From NCBI GenBank assembly GCA_934796775.1, contig CAKVPH010000012.1, positions 1 to 51,157 on the forward strand: 51,157 bases of DNA, given 5' to 3'. Positions 42,050 through 49,916 of this stretch are shown here, in pieces; position 1 is the first letter of the stretch; each line of letters starts with the position of its first letter. This DNA comes from an uncultured Clostridia bacterium (GTDB taxonomy: Bacteria; Bacillota; Clostridia; Christensenellales; Borkfalkiaceae). The notes under the pieces were generated by a model that worked only from the letters and a program-made list of their open reading frames with translations, was not told the origin of the DNA and made no database searches. The position numbers and the translations under genes were made by a program.

Positions 42050-42754
42050 ATGTATGTAATCGTTGATATTTTAATGCTGGCGTTCGTAGCTTTACTGCTG
42101 TATCGCGGTATAAAATACGGATTTTTAAACAGACATTTTTCGCTTGTAACCGCAATTTTATGGATTGTTTTAGGTATAGGCTCGTCTGCACTTTTAGTTC
42201 TTTTCGTATTGCGTCCGCTCGGCGTAATGCAGGACGCGTCAGTTGCTTTCCGCGGCGCGGGCGAAGGATTGTATTCGTTTATGCAATCACTCGGAATCGA
42301 ATTTGCCCTTCCCGAAATCGAAGCAATCAATTTAAGCGAAGGCATTTCCTCTACCGACGTAACGCCGTATATAATCGCACAATATATTGCATATCTTCTT
42401 GCGATTATCATCTTCTTCATCCCCCTGTATATATTCTTCTTATGGGTAGGACGTAAGTTTGAACAGTTTATAGACAATTCCAGAGAAAAACATAAGGTTT
42501 ATAAAATAATCGACAGCACGCTCGGCGGAATAGTAGGCTTTGCTTTGTCGGCAGTAATAGTTCTCGGCGTTTACTGGATTATAGGCGCGTTGGACGGAAG
42601 CGGACTTTTCACCTACACTAACGAAGTATTGCGTGCAGCTCCTATTTCGGGTGCTATTTACGAAAACAACCCCCTGTATTCGATTTTAGGCGGACACGGC
42701 GCGCTTGCAGAAGCTGTTAAAAGCATTATAAGCGGCGATTTTTTAGTCGGCTGA
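42050..42754 (+). CDS. CvpA-like membrane protein (234 aa)
   Basis: The ATG at 42050 has AAGAAGG upstream. The N-terminal segment MYVIVDILMLAFVALLLYRGIKYGFLN resembles the CvpA/colicin V production family opening (DxxxxxxxxxxxxxRGxxxGF). Four to five hydrophobic helices follow (ILWIVLGIGSSALLVLFVL, YIIAQYIAYLLAIIIFFIPLYIFFL, TLGGIVGFALSAVIVLGVYWIIG), with the conserved LGGIVGF turn. The protein sits in the cytoplasmic membrane; the family's function is poorly known in Bacillota. It is a single gene with a consensus promoter and a strong terminator. Confidence 0.7.
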   Translation: MYVIVDILMLAFVALLLYRGIKYGFLNRHFSLVTAILWIVLGIGSSALLVLFVLRPLGVMQDASVAFRGAGEGLYSFMQSLGIEFALPEIEAINLSEGISSTDVTPYIIAQYIAYLLAIIIFFIPLYIFFLWVGRKFEQFIDNSREKHKVYKIIDSTLGGIVGFALSAVIVLGVYWIIGALDGSGLFTYTNEVLRAAPISGAIYENNPLYSILGGHGALAEAVKSIISGDFLVG

Positions 42755-42780
42755 GCTACAAACAAAATTAAATATTAAGC

Positions 42781-42809
42781 AAAAAAGAGCCGTTTAAAGG
42801 CTCTTTTTT
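42781..42809 (+). terminator. Terminator of the CvpA-like gene
   Basis: AAAAAAGAGCC (42781-42791) pairs with GGCTCTTTTTT (42799-42809), loop of 7 nt, T run in the right arm. The symmetric A/T arms could also serve the minus-strand gene that ends at 42952. Confidence 0.85.
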
Positions 42810-42951
42810 ATTGCTTTTTATAAGACGTTACGACGAATTTTTAAGTCTGCCGTAGCGTTTTTAATTTTTAATCAAGTGCAAACTAAAGTTTTTTATATAT
42901 AAGTTAAAACTTTTTATAAAGCGCAAATTAACTGCAAAAGTGCGAATTTTA

Positions 42952-43461
42952 TTATATAGAATAAGAAAAATAATTATTGACTAAATCTTTGTAATCATCA
43001 AGAGCGCAAAACGAACCCCAGAAAGATAAAACTTTTCCGTCCTGCGAATACTCGCCTATATAGCCGCTAAAACTACCTCTTTTATAATTTGCCCAAATTA
43101 TTAAAAACTCGCCGTTTTCATAATTTACTTTTATACATACGTCGTTTGGAGAATTATACGCATAGTATGTGTGAAGAATATGCATTTTTGAAAACGAGTC
43201 CAAAAAATCATTTATCTTTTCTTCGGCAAGTGTTTCTATAACCGAAACTTTTGAAAAATCAAATGCAACAAGCTTATCAAACTGATCCGGCACCCAAGTA
43301 ATAAATTCCTTTTGTTCGGGATTATTATATTCAATAAGTTCTATGCTCTTAGTTTTATTAAGTGCCTCGCGGTCGATAAAATATCTACCGGGATCATACA
43401 CACACGAACCCAAAAAGCAGCACGCTAAAGCCAGCATTAAAAAACAAACGACTTTTTTCAT
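42952..43461 (-). CDS. Small lipoprotein (169 aa)
   Basis: The ATG at 43461 follows GGGGAG; an in-frame GTG at 43473 lies inside that site and is rejected. The signal peptide ends at Cys20 (FLGSC). The mature part has no motif I recognise: YDPGRYFIDREALNKTKSIELIEYNNPEQKEF, then a predicted helix (LAEEKINDFLDSFSKMHIL) and a beta-rich end with a Trp-containing strand (GEFLIIWANYKRGSFSGYIGEY). It has its own promoter at 43523-43551 and stands alone. Confidence 0.8.
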   Translation of the reverse strand: MKKVVCFLMLALACCFLGSCVYDPGRYFIDREALNKTKSIELIEYNNPEQKEFITWVPDQFDKLVAFDFSKVSVIETLAEEKINDFLDSFSKMHILHTYYAYNSPNDVCIKVNYENGEFLIIWANYKRGSFSGYIGEYSQDGKVLSFWGSFCALDDYKDLVNNYFSYSI

Positions 43462-43522
43462 ATATCTCCCCACTGTTAAAAATTACTAAATAAAATCCAA
43501 ATGCAGCCTATTTTTCGCAAAT

Positions 43523-43551
43523 ATTATCTCATATAATGATGTAAAAATCAA
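43523..43551 (-). promoter_or_regulatory. Promoter of the 169-residue lipoprotein
   Basis: On the minus strand TTGATT (43551-43546) and GATAAT (43528-43523) are 17 bp apart. Confidence 0.5.
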
Positions 43552-43639
43552 GTTAAAAGCGAAAAAAAAGCATTAAAAATGTGAGCGCAAAAAAATCTAC
43601 AAAAAAACCTATAATTTTTACCTAAAGGGCGTTTTTTAT

Positions 43640-43668
43640 TTGACAAGATAAAAGCTATTTGATATAAT
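43640..43668 (+). promoter_or_regulatory. Consensus promoter of the tRNA operon
   Basis: TTGACA (43640-43645), 17 bp, TATAAT (43663-43668), start near 43675, 14 nt before the first tRNA. The strength fits stable RNA synthesis. Confidence 0.9.
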
Positions 43669-43688
43669 CTTAGGGCATTGTGTGAAGT

Positions 43689-43762
43689 GCGGGTGTAGTT
43701 CAATGGTAGAACACCAGCCTTCCAAGCTGGTTGCGTGGGTCCGATTCCCATCACCCGCTCCA
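43689..43762 (+). tRNA. tRNA-Gly (anticodon TCC)
   Basis: Acceptor stem GCGGGTG/CACCCGC, anticodon arm CCAGC-CTTCCAA-GCTGG, T-loop GGTCCGATTCCC, encoded CCA. Confidence 0.95.
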
Positions 43763-43793
43763 ATATAGCCTGAAAAGTCACACACGCACACTT

Positions 43794-43870
43794 GCGCCTG
43801 TAGCTCAGCTGGATAGAGCAACGGCCTTCTAAGCCGTGTGTCGGGGGTTCGAGTCCCTCCAGGCGCGCCA
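43794..43870 (+). tRNA. tRNA-Arg (anticodon TCT)
   Basis: Acceptor GCGCCTG/CAGGCGC, anticodon arm ACGGC-CTTCTAA-GCCGT, T-arm GGGGGTTCGAGTCCCTC, encoded CCA. Confidence 0.95.
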
Positions 43871-43878
43871 GCATGTAT

Positions 43879-43955
43879 GGCGAGAGTAGCTCAATTGGTG
43901 GAGCGCCAGATTGTGGTCCTGGAGGTCGAGGGTTCAAAACCCTTCTCTCGCCCCA
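43879..43955 (+). tRNA. tRNA-His (anticodon GTG)
   Basis: The extra 5' G (43879) opposite C73 is the histidine identity element. Acceptor GCGAGAG/CTCTCGC, loop TTGTGGT, encoded CCA. The anticodon stem CCAGA/CCTGG closes with an A-C mismatch. Confidence 0.95.
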
Positions 43956-43961
43956 ATATAT

Positions 43962-44037
43962 TGGGGTGTAGCCAAGCGGTAAGGCACCGGATTTTGATTC
44001 CGGCATTTCGTAGGTTCAAATCCTGCCACCCCAGCCA
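43962..44037 (+). tRNA. tRNA-Gln (anticodon TTG)
   Basis: Acceptor TGGGGTG/CACCCCA with a U1-A72 start typical of tRNA-Gln, anticodon arm CCGGA-TTTTGAT-TCCGG, encoded CCA. Confidence 0.95.
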
Positions 44038-44058
44038 TATGCAAAACAAATTAAATAC

Positions 44059-44134
44059 GGTCCATTAGCTCAGGCGGTAGAGCACGTGACTTTTAATCAC
44101 GGTGTCCGGAGTTCGAGTCTCCGATGGATCACCA
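44059..44134 (+). tRNA. tRNA-Lys (anticodon TTT)
   Basis: Acceptor GGTCCAT/ATGGATC with a G2-U71 wobble, anticodon arm GTGA-CTTTTAA-TCAC, encoded CCA. Confidence 0.95.
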
Positions 44135-44135
44135 C

Positions 44136-44161
44136 AAAATCAGCCTTAAACGGCTGATTTT
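44136..44161 (+). terminator. Stem-loop between the two tRNA-Lys genes
   Basis: AAAATCAGCC (44136-44145) and GGCTGATTTT (44152-44161) form a perfect 10-bp stem with a 6-nt loop and a 4-T end. It may be a partial terminator or a processing site within the operon. Confidence 0.6.
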
Positions 44162-44167
44162 GAATAT

Positions 44168-44243
44168 GGACCATTAGCTCAGTTGGTAGAGCACCTGACT
44201 CTTAATCAGGGTGTCCGGGGTTCGAGTCCCCGATGGTCCACCA
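44168..44243 (+). tRNA. tRNA-Lys (anticodon CTT)
   Basis: Acceptor GGACCAT/ATGGTCC, anticodon arm CTGA-CTCTTAA-TCAG, encoded CCA. Very similar in body to the preceding tRNA-Lys(TTT), from which it probably arose by duplication. Confidence 0.95.
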
Positions 44244-44248
44244 AAGAT

Positions 44249-44280
44249 AAAAAAGCAAGGCAATTACGTCTTGCTTTTTT
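44249..44280 (+). terminator. Terminator of the tRNA operon
   Basis: AAAAAAGCAAG (44249-44259) pairs with CTTGCTTTTTT (44270-44280), followed by another T. Confidence 0.85.
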
Positions 44281-44337
44281 TGCTATGCAAAATTACCTAA
44301 CAAATAAACTCTCAATTTTTTTAATTTTAATCATAAT

Positions 44338-45057
44338 TTAAATTTCGCAATATTTTACAACTCTATCAACAATATCTCCATAATTGTATTTTATTTCTTT
44401 TATATAACCATCTCCGGTAATATCAAAATTTGTAATACAATTGCTCTCGCAAATAGGTTGAATGTTTTTTATGTTATTAGGATTGAGAATAAAAATACTT
44501 GATGAGGTAATGACGTATATTTTATCGAAAAATTTACTGAATTTCCTAACAATACTTATATATACAAATAATATTAATTTAGCATCATACTCATCTTTAA
44601 GTCTATGAACTATACTTATACACAAGTCAACTTTTCCTGTTATACCTGAATAATTACCCTTATTAAGTTTTATTAGTTTTTGTCTAATTTCATTCTCATA
44701 AATGTCTTTCATCCAATCAATTTTATGTGCTCCTTCTTTCCCAGTTATCATATTTATTTTTCCATTAGTTTCGCTCATATAATACTTCTCAGGATATTTT
44801 TTTTCACACCATGGGTTCACTTTTGCATAATTATATTCATTATTCTCACAATAGCGACATACATCATCTATCTTAAAATCGTTTTCTCTTTCAGCTTGTA
44901 CCACCTCTATTCCATGTTTTTTATCTTCACTATATATGTCTGGTAGTTTATCCTTTTCAATATCACCAACAATATATTCTCCGTCCTGCAAAATGCAGTC
45001 TTCCAACACATAAGCACAAAACAGTTCAGCCTTTTTTGCTGTTTTTAATATTTTCAT
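44338..45057 (-). CDS. AT-rich orphan protein beside the tRNA operon (239 aa)
   Basis: The start at 45057 has AGGTGAG upstream. The protein is rich in Ile, Lys, Asn and Tyr and uses AT-rich codons, clearly unlike its neighbours. It begins KILKTAKKAELFCAYVLEDC and has LPDIYSEDKKHGIEVVQAE at about residues 38-56. That piece resembles the PD...E core of PD-(D/E)XK nuclease-fold proteins, but the usual ExK lysine is not obvious (VVQ instead), so this is weak. A Cys/His-containing stretch (VCRYCENNEYNY, NPWCEKKYP) follows. The rest (KVDLCISIVHRLKDEYDAKLILFVY) fits alternating helices and strands. Its place next to a tRNA array suggests acquisition by transfer. Confidence 0.75.
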   Translation of the reverse strand: MKILKTAKKAELFCAYVLEDCILQDGEYIVGDIEKDKLPDIYSEDKKHGIEVVQAERENDFKIDDVCRYCENNEYNYAKVNPWCEKKYPEKYYMSETNGKINMITGKEGAHKIDWMKDIYENEIRQKLIKLNKGNYSGITGKVDLCISIVHRLKDEYDAKLILFVYISIVRKFSKFFDKIYVITSSSIFILNPNNIKNIQPICESNCITNFDITGDGYIKEIKYNYGDIVDRVVKYCEI

Positions 45058-45182
45058 TTAATTCTCACCTTTTTTAAATAATATTTTATTTATTACATTA
45101 TTTTATATAAGTTTTTTATTAGAATAAGCGTAGTTTTTTAATAAACTATGTGAATAAACGTTAAAATCAAACAAAAACTATT

Positions 45183-45203
45183 AGATAATCGACCTATAGC
45201 CGC
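45183..45203. repeat. Dispersed hairpin element, copy F (core only)
   Basis: AGATAATCGACCTATAGCCGC matches the shared core with one change (CTT to CCT). It lies 4 bp beyond the stop of the LysR gene. Confidence 0.6.
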
Positions 45204-45207
45204 AGAT

Positions 45208-46098
45208 TTATAATTTTGAGCCTTTACTTATAATCATATTTTCAAGCTCCTTTGCGGCAATTCCCGCCACCTGATTTTTTCTTTTTATAATTCTTATTTC
45301 ACGCTCAGGCAGCGGAACTTCGGTATCGATTATAAGCACGTCTTTAAAGTTTGAAATAAATTTTTCGGGTACAAAACCTATGCCGAGATCGGCTTTTACC
45401 ATAGGCAAAATCTGATCCGCCGTTGAAGCTTGCGTATCGGGTTTAAAAATCAGCCCGAGATCTGCAAAAAAATGCGAATAGAGTTCAAACGATTTTGTGT
45501 TTTCGCCCAAAGAGATCAACGGATATTCAGCTAATTCAGAAAAAGAAACTTTGCGCCCTGCAAGTTCTGAAAAAGCAGGACTGCAAACCGCAACTTCGCG
45601 GAATTTGCAAACGGCTTTTTGCGTTATCGCTGCAAAATCACACGTAGGAGTAGTTACGACCGCAAAATCGGCAACACCGTTTTTTATGCTTTCTATCGCC
45701 TGTGGAGTAGAATGATTGCCTATTTTTAATTTTACGTTAGGATATTTCATTCTGTATTCCCTTAAAACGGGCAACAACACGCAATGCAAGGCAACCTCGC
45801 TTGCGGCAACGCACACGCAACCGCTTTCAAGATTTTTATCTGCCATTATTTCCGCTTCGCCGCTTTCTATGCTTTCAAGCGCGATTTTTACGTGTTCAAA
45901 TAATTTTTCGCCTTCTACGGTAAGCTCCATTCCCCTGCTCGCCCTGACAAACAACGCGCAACCGAGTTGCTGTTCAAGCATCTTTATCGAACGCGTAAGA
46001 TTTGGCTGATTAGCGCAGAGTATTTTTGCCGCCTTTGAAACGCTTTTATACTTTGCCACGTAATAAAATATTTTATAATATTCGTAATTGACGTACAT
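45208..46098 (-). CDS. LysR-family transcriptional regulator (296 aa)
   Basis: The N-terminal winged helix-turn-helix is typical: YYKIFYYVAKYKSVSKAAKILCANQPNLTRSIKMLEQQLGCALFVRASRGMELT. Residues ~90-290 form the periplasmic-binding-like sensor domain (VAASEVALHCVLLPVLREYRMKYPNVKLKIG). AAAGGGA precedes the ATG. It is divergent from a MATE exporter gene 147 bp away, so it most likely regulates that exporter, with the inducer perhaps being an exported compound. Confidence 0.93.
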   Translation of the reverse strand: MYVNYEYYKIFYYVAKYKSVSKAAKILCANQPNLTRSIKMLEQQLGCALFVRASRGMELTVEGEKLFEHVKIALESIESGEAEIMADKNLESGCVCVAASEVALHCVLLPVLREYRMKYPNVKLKIGNHSTPQAIESIKNGVADFAVVTTPTCDFAAITQKAVCKFREVAVCSPAFSELAGRKVSFSELAEYPLISLGENTKSFELYSHFFADLGLIFKPDTQASTADQILPMVKADLGIGFVPEKFISNFKDVLIIDTEVPLPEREIRIIKRKNQVAGIAAKELENMIISKGSKL

Positions 46099-46111
46099 TT
46101 TATCCCTTTAA

Positions 46112-46128
46112 TATATAAATTTTATATA
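46112..46128. promoter_or_regulatory. Palindrome between lysR and the MATE gene
   Basis: TATATAAA-T-TTTATATA is a perfect 8-bp inverted repeat. It lies 14 bp before the LysR start and is a possible autoregulatory operator, although AT-rich DNA makes such palindromes common. Confidence 0.35.
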
Positions 46129-46149
46129 GCCGATATACAAAATAAGCAT

Positions 46150-46178
46150 TTTACATATATCACAAGATGGATTATAAT
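46150..46178 (+). promoter_or_regulatory. Promoter of the MATE exporter
   Basis: TTTACA (46150-46155), 17 bp, TATAAT (46173-46178). Confidence 0.7.
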
Positions 46179-46245
46179 ATAACGGTTCACAAAAGTCAAG
46201 CGGTTAAAAAACGTTAGCAAACCGACAAACAGGAGAATACGAAGG

Positions 46246-47616
46246 ATGAATAAGGATCTTACGGTTGGCAAACCGAGTACGGTTTTATGTAAATTTTGTC
46301 TTCCGCTTTTCGGAAGCATAATATTTCAGCAGTTATACAACATTGCGGATAGCTTTGTAGCTGGTAAATTTATAGGCGACAACGCACTTGCGGCGGTCGG
46401 CAACAGTTACGAAATTACGCTTATTTTTATTGCATTTGCATTCGGGTGCAACATAGGCTGTTCGGTAATTGCGGCGCAGCTGTTTGGGGCTAAAAAATAC
46501 AACGATTTAAAAAGTGCGGTCTTTACGTCGGTCATTTCAAGCAGTATTTTATGCATTTTGCTTATGCTTATAGGCATACTCGCCTGCGACGGACTTTTAA
46601 GACTTATAAATACGCCCGAAGACGTATTTGCCGATTCAAAGCTCTATCTCGATATCTATATATACGGATTGCCGTTCGTGTTTTTGTATAACGTGGCAAC
46701 GGGAATTTTTTCCGCGCTGGGCGATTCTAAAACGCCGTTTATCTTTCTTGCATGCTCTTCGATATCAAACATAGCCGTAGATATTCTTTTTGTAACGGCG
46801 TTTAGAATGGGTGTAGCCGGTGTTGCCTGGGCGACATTTCTCTGTCAGGGAATAAGCTGCGTTCTCGCACTTTTATTCATATTTTTCCGCTTAAAAAAAA
46901 TAAAAACGCAGGATAAAATAAAGATTTTTTCCGTTACGCACTTAAAAAGCTTTTCGATAGTTGCAATTCCGAGTATTCTTCAGCAAAGCTTTATATCCAT
47001 AGGCAATATAATAATTCAAAGCGTTATAAACTCGTTTGGTCCCGCTGTAATGGCAGGATATTCGGCATCGGTAAAACTTAACAATATGGTTATAACGTCG
47101 CTTACAACGCTCGGAAACGGAATATCGAACTATACGGCTCAAAATTTAGGAGCGGGCGAATACGAGCGTATTAAAGCAGGTTTTAAAGCGGGCTTAAAAC
47201 TCGTTTGGCTGCTTTGCGTACCTATCGTACTTTTATATGAAATCGGAGCCGAACAGCTCGTACATATCTTCCTTGAAAGCACAAAAGGCGAAGCAATGGA
47301 TACCGGCGTTATTTTCCTGCGCATAATATCCCCCTTCTACTTTATAGTTGCGGCAAAACTTGTTTCCGACGGAATATTGCGCGGCGCGGGACTTATGAAA
47401 AAGTTTATGATAGCAACGTTTACGGATTTATTTCTTCGCGTAGGACTTGCCGAAGTGCTTTCAAGAACTGCACTTAAAACAACGGGAATCTGGATTTCGT
47501 GGCCGATAGGCTGGACGATTGCCGCCATAATTTCAATAGTGTTCTATGTAAAAATCAAATGGGAACAAAACAAATCGAATAAGCCTTTAAAAAATAAAGA
47601 AACTGTAACTCAATAA
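46246..47616 (+). CDS. MATE-family multidrug/cation exporter (456 aa)
   Basis: Members export drugs or metabolites across the cytoplasmic membrane in exchange for Na+ or H+. The start MNKDLTVGKPSTVLCKFCLPLFGSIIFQQLYNIADSFVAGKFIGDNALAAVG is the classic first MatE domain. About twelve membrane helices in two homologous halves are visible, the second beginning near FSIVAIPSILQQSFISIGNIIIQ, with NGISNYTAQNLGAGEYERI between. AGGAGA lies upstream of the ATG. The substrate is unknown. Likely controlled by the divergent LysR regulator. Confidence 0.93.
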   Translation: MNKDLTVGKPSTVLCKFCLPLFGSIIFQQLYNIADSFVAGKFIGDNALAAVGNSYEITLIFIAFAFGCNIGCSVIAAQLFGAKKYNDLKSAVFTSVISSSILCILLMLIGILACDGLLRLINTPEDVFADSKLYLDIYIYGLPFVFLYNVATGIFSALGDSKTPFIFLACSSISNIAVDILFVTAFRMGVAGVAWATFLCQGISCVLALLFIFFRLKKIKTQDKIKIFSVTHLKSFSIVAIPSILQQSFISIGNIIIQSVINSFGPAVMAGYSASVKLNNMVITSLTTLGNGISNYTAQNLGAGEYERIKAGFKAGLKLVWLLCVPIVLLYEIGAEQLVHIFLESTKGEAMDTGVIFLRIISPFYFIVAAKLVSDGILRGAGLMKKFMIATFTDLFLRVGLAEVLSRTALKTTGIWISWPIGWTIAAIISIVFYVKIKWEQNKSNKPLKNKETVTQ

Positions 47617-47630
47617 ATCATTTTACATAC

Positions 47631-47669
47631 AAAAAAGTTGCGCTAATCGACTTATAGCGCAACTTTTTT
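47631..47669. terminator. Bidirectional terminator built from the dispersed hairpin element (copy G)
   Basis: AAAAAAGTTGCGCTA (47631-47645) pairs perfectly over 15 bp with TAGCGCAACTTTTTT (47655-47669), with loop ATCGACTTA. It lies between the convergent MATE and histidine kinase genes and has T runs on both strands, so it can end both. Confidence 0.9.
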
Positions 47670-47686
47670 TATTTTTACTTTTATTT

Positions 47687-48748
47687 TTATTTAGTTAAGG
47701 TGGGCTTTTCGGCAGGCGTTTTATACGGCAGTTCCACAGTAAAAACGGAACCTTTTTCGGGTACGCTGTCCGTTGTGATTTTGCCGCCACACATAAACAC
47801 GATTTTAGCAACTATTGCTAAGCCTAAGCCGTTGCCTTCGGTTTTATGCGAAGAGTCGCCTTGAAAATACCGCTCGAAAATTCTTGCTTTTACCTGTTCG
47901 CTCATACCTATGCCGTCATCGCGGACTATAAAAAACACGCTGTCGTCACGGCGGAAGAGTTCTACGCGCACGTTTCCGCCCTCGCGCGAATATTTAACCG
48001 CGTTTGAAATTAAGTTTATCATCACCTGCGAAATAAGGTTTTCGTCCCAGTAATACCTTATTTTTTCAAGATCCGTGCTTAAAGCTATATTTTTTTCGGT
48101 AAAGTCCTTTGAAAAAAGCAACAAGCAATTTTCGGCAAGCTCGTTAAGCATAAAAACGCTTTTATTCTGCATAACACCCTGCCCTTCGAGCTTGCTTAAA
48201 AGAAGAGTGTTTTTTGCAAGAGAAAGAAGCCTTGAGCTTTCGTCAAATATTATTTTTGCATATTCTTTTCTGTCCGACTCGGATAAATCGTCCTGCATCA
48301 AAAGCTCGGCAAAGCCTTTTATGCTGGTTATGGGGGTTTTAAGTTCGTGCGAAAAGTTGGATATAAAATCATTTCTTAAAATCTGAACGCTTTTTAGTTC
48401 CTTGACCATGGTGTTAAAGTCCTGCCCTATCTGACCGTAGAGCTTACCTTCTTCAACCGGGAAAACAACGTCAAAATTGCCGTTTGCAACTTCTTTTATA
48501 GCAGATCTGAACTGCTCGTACTCCTTTGCCATGTGTCTGGATAAAAGCACGGCAAGGCAAGTTCCTATAACGCAGGATATACTGAACGCTATTATAATCA
48601 GCGCGGTTATGTTTCCCGCAGGAAGCTTAATTCCGATTTTTACGACGATAACGGTTGCGCCAAGCACTATTAGCGAAGAAAATAACAGACAGCAAAACAC
48701 AAGCGTAGTTATTCTCAGCGCAAACGAAAGCTTAATTTTATCACGCAT
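47687..48748 (-). CDS. Sensor histidine kinase (353 aa)
   Basis: Two membrane helices (about 13-38 and 46-70) with hardly any outside loop are followed by a HAMP domain (~70-120). The phospho-acceptor is His134 in FISNFSHELKTPITS. The ATPase domain has the N box NLISNAVKYS, G1 VRDDGIGMSE, the F box region RIFERYFQGD and G2 GNGLGLAI. The short extracytoplasmic part suggests it senses the membrane or a partner protein. The start overlaps the regulator's stop by 8 bp (ATGCGTGA), so translation is coupled. Confidence 0.93.
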   Translation of the reverse strand: MRDKIKLSFALRITTLVFCCLLFSSLIVLGATVIVVKIGIKLPAGNITALIIIAFSISCVIGTCLAVLLSRHMAKEYEQFRSAIKEVANGNFDVVFPVEEGKLYGQIGQDFNTMVKELKSVQILRNDFISNFSHELKTPITSIKGFAELLMQDDLSESDRKEYAKIIFDESSRLLSLAKNTLLLSKLEGQGVMQNKSVFMLNELAENCLLLFSKDFTEKNIALSTDLEKIRYYWDENLISQVMINLISNAVKYSREGGNVRVELFRRDDSVFFIVRDDGIGMSEQVKARIFERYFQGDSSHKTEGNGLGLAIVAKIVFMCGGKITTDSVPEKGSVFTVELPYKTPAEKPTLTK

Positions 48749-49418
48749 TTTTTATACCCCTGTACCCGAATCCCCTTACAGTTGCAATATCTATTTCAGG
48801 AAAAGGCGCAATTTTATTGCGTATGCGATTTATATGAACTTTTACGGTATCAGAATAACTGTCGCTTTCTGTTCCCCAGAACTCGTCCATAAGCTGATTT
48901 TTGGTAAAAATGCGTTCGGGATAAGTTAAAAGCTTAAATAAGATCAAAAATTCTTTTTTTGAAAGCACTTCGCGATGGCCTTTGCTGTCGTAAACCGAAA
49001 GCGTCTGATAATCCACCGTACAGTCGCCGACCACTATTTTTTTCTCGCGCCTTATATCGGCACGCTTTATAACGGCGTTTATTCTTAAAATAAGCTCTTC
49101 GTGATCGATGGGTTTTACCATATAATCGTCTGCGCCGCAGTTAAAGCCTTCTTTTTTGTCGTCGATACTCTCTTTGGCAGTGGCAAGTATTACGGGAACG
49201 GAATTGCCTTCGGCTCGAAGCGTTTCAACCATGGTGAACCCGTCCATAACGGGCATCATAACGTCGGCAACTATCAAGTCCACTTCGCCGCTTTTTACTA
49301 TTTTTAACGCTTCTTCACCGTTTTTGGCAAGCAACACGCCGAATCCCGCGCGCGTAAGCCATATATCCATGAGCTTTAAAATATTAACTTCATCTTCAAC
49401 TACCAGAATGTTATACAT
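48741..49418 (-). CDS. OmpR/PhoB-type response regulator (225 aa)
   Basis: The receiver domain has phospho-acceptor Asp52 (LIVADVMMPVMDG), Thr80 and Lys102 (YMVKPID). The C-terminal winged helix is of the OmpR type (LSKKEFLILFKLLTYPERIFTKNQLMDEFWG, DTVKVHINRIRNKI, ATVRGFGYRG). I use the ATG at 49418, preceded by GGAGA, rather than the in-frame codon at 49475, because MYNILVVEDE is the normal domain opening. Cognate partner of the kinase downstream. Targets unknown. Confidence 0.93.
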   Translation of the reverse strand: MYNILVVEDEVNILKLMDIWLTRAGFGVLLAKNGEEALKIVKSGEVDLIVADVMMPVMDGFTMVETLRAEGNSVPVILATAKESIDDKKEGFNCGADDYMVKPIDHEELILRINAVIKRADIRREKKIVVGDCTVDYQTLSVYDSKGHREVLSKKEFLILFKLLTYPERIFTKNQLMDEFWGTESDSYSDTVKVHINRIRNKIAPFPEIDIATVRGFGYRGIKNA

Positions 49419-49902
49419 GATTTTCTCCGATCGATTATCAGCATACAGGGAAACATTCCCCGCATACTTCCACAATTATATATTAAAGTAAAACGAGTTA
49501 AAAACAGGTAAACTTTTAAACGGCTGACTTACAATTTTAATTAAACCGCTTTAAAATAAAATAAATATAGCTTATATTTTGTATACCAACAAAGTAATAA
49601 CCTTATATATATGATTTTACTACAAAACTCATAAAAAATCTATTAAAAAACGTAAAATAAAAATTATATAAAATAATAACATATATACTCGTCAATCTTC
49701 TGTCAATTTTAAACCGAATTAAGTTTTTTTCAATTTAATTATTTTTTCTTCACTATCCATAATCACATACGTATTATAAATTATCCGTTTTATAAATTAT
49801 CGGTTATCTGTTTTATACAAGCCCATATTATTGCTCAAATAAATTACGCAATAAAAATTTTTTATTATTTTATTAAATTTAACCGTGAGTTTACTTTGGG
49901 CG
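49419..49902. other. AT-rich gap without genes
   Basis: About 480 bp of very AT-rich DNA upstream of the response regulator. I see no reading frame with a ribosome site. There is a 10-bp match to the hairpin-element core (TCGATTATCA at 49431-49440) and a local near-repeat around GTTTTATAAATTATCGGTTA near 49787-49815. The two-component operon promoter must lie here but I cannot pick it out. Confidence 0.5.
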
Positions 49903-49911
49903 TGCTATAAT
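49903..49911 (+). promoter_or_regulatory. Extended -10 promoter of the candidate small RNA
   Basis: TGCTATAAT is a perfect extended -10 element (TGnTATAAT). No good -35 lies at the right distance, which is normal for this promoter type. The start is expected at about 49917-49918. Confidence 0.65.
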
Positions 49912-49916
49912 GTGGG

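Noticed and set aside
43548..44068. Open frames across the tRNA array, including one with GVRVPPGAP and AQLVERQIVVLEVEGSKPFS
   Set aside because: These are the familiar false proteins produced by translating tRNA genes.
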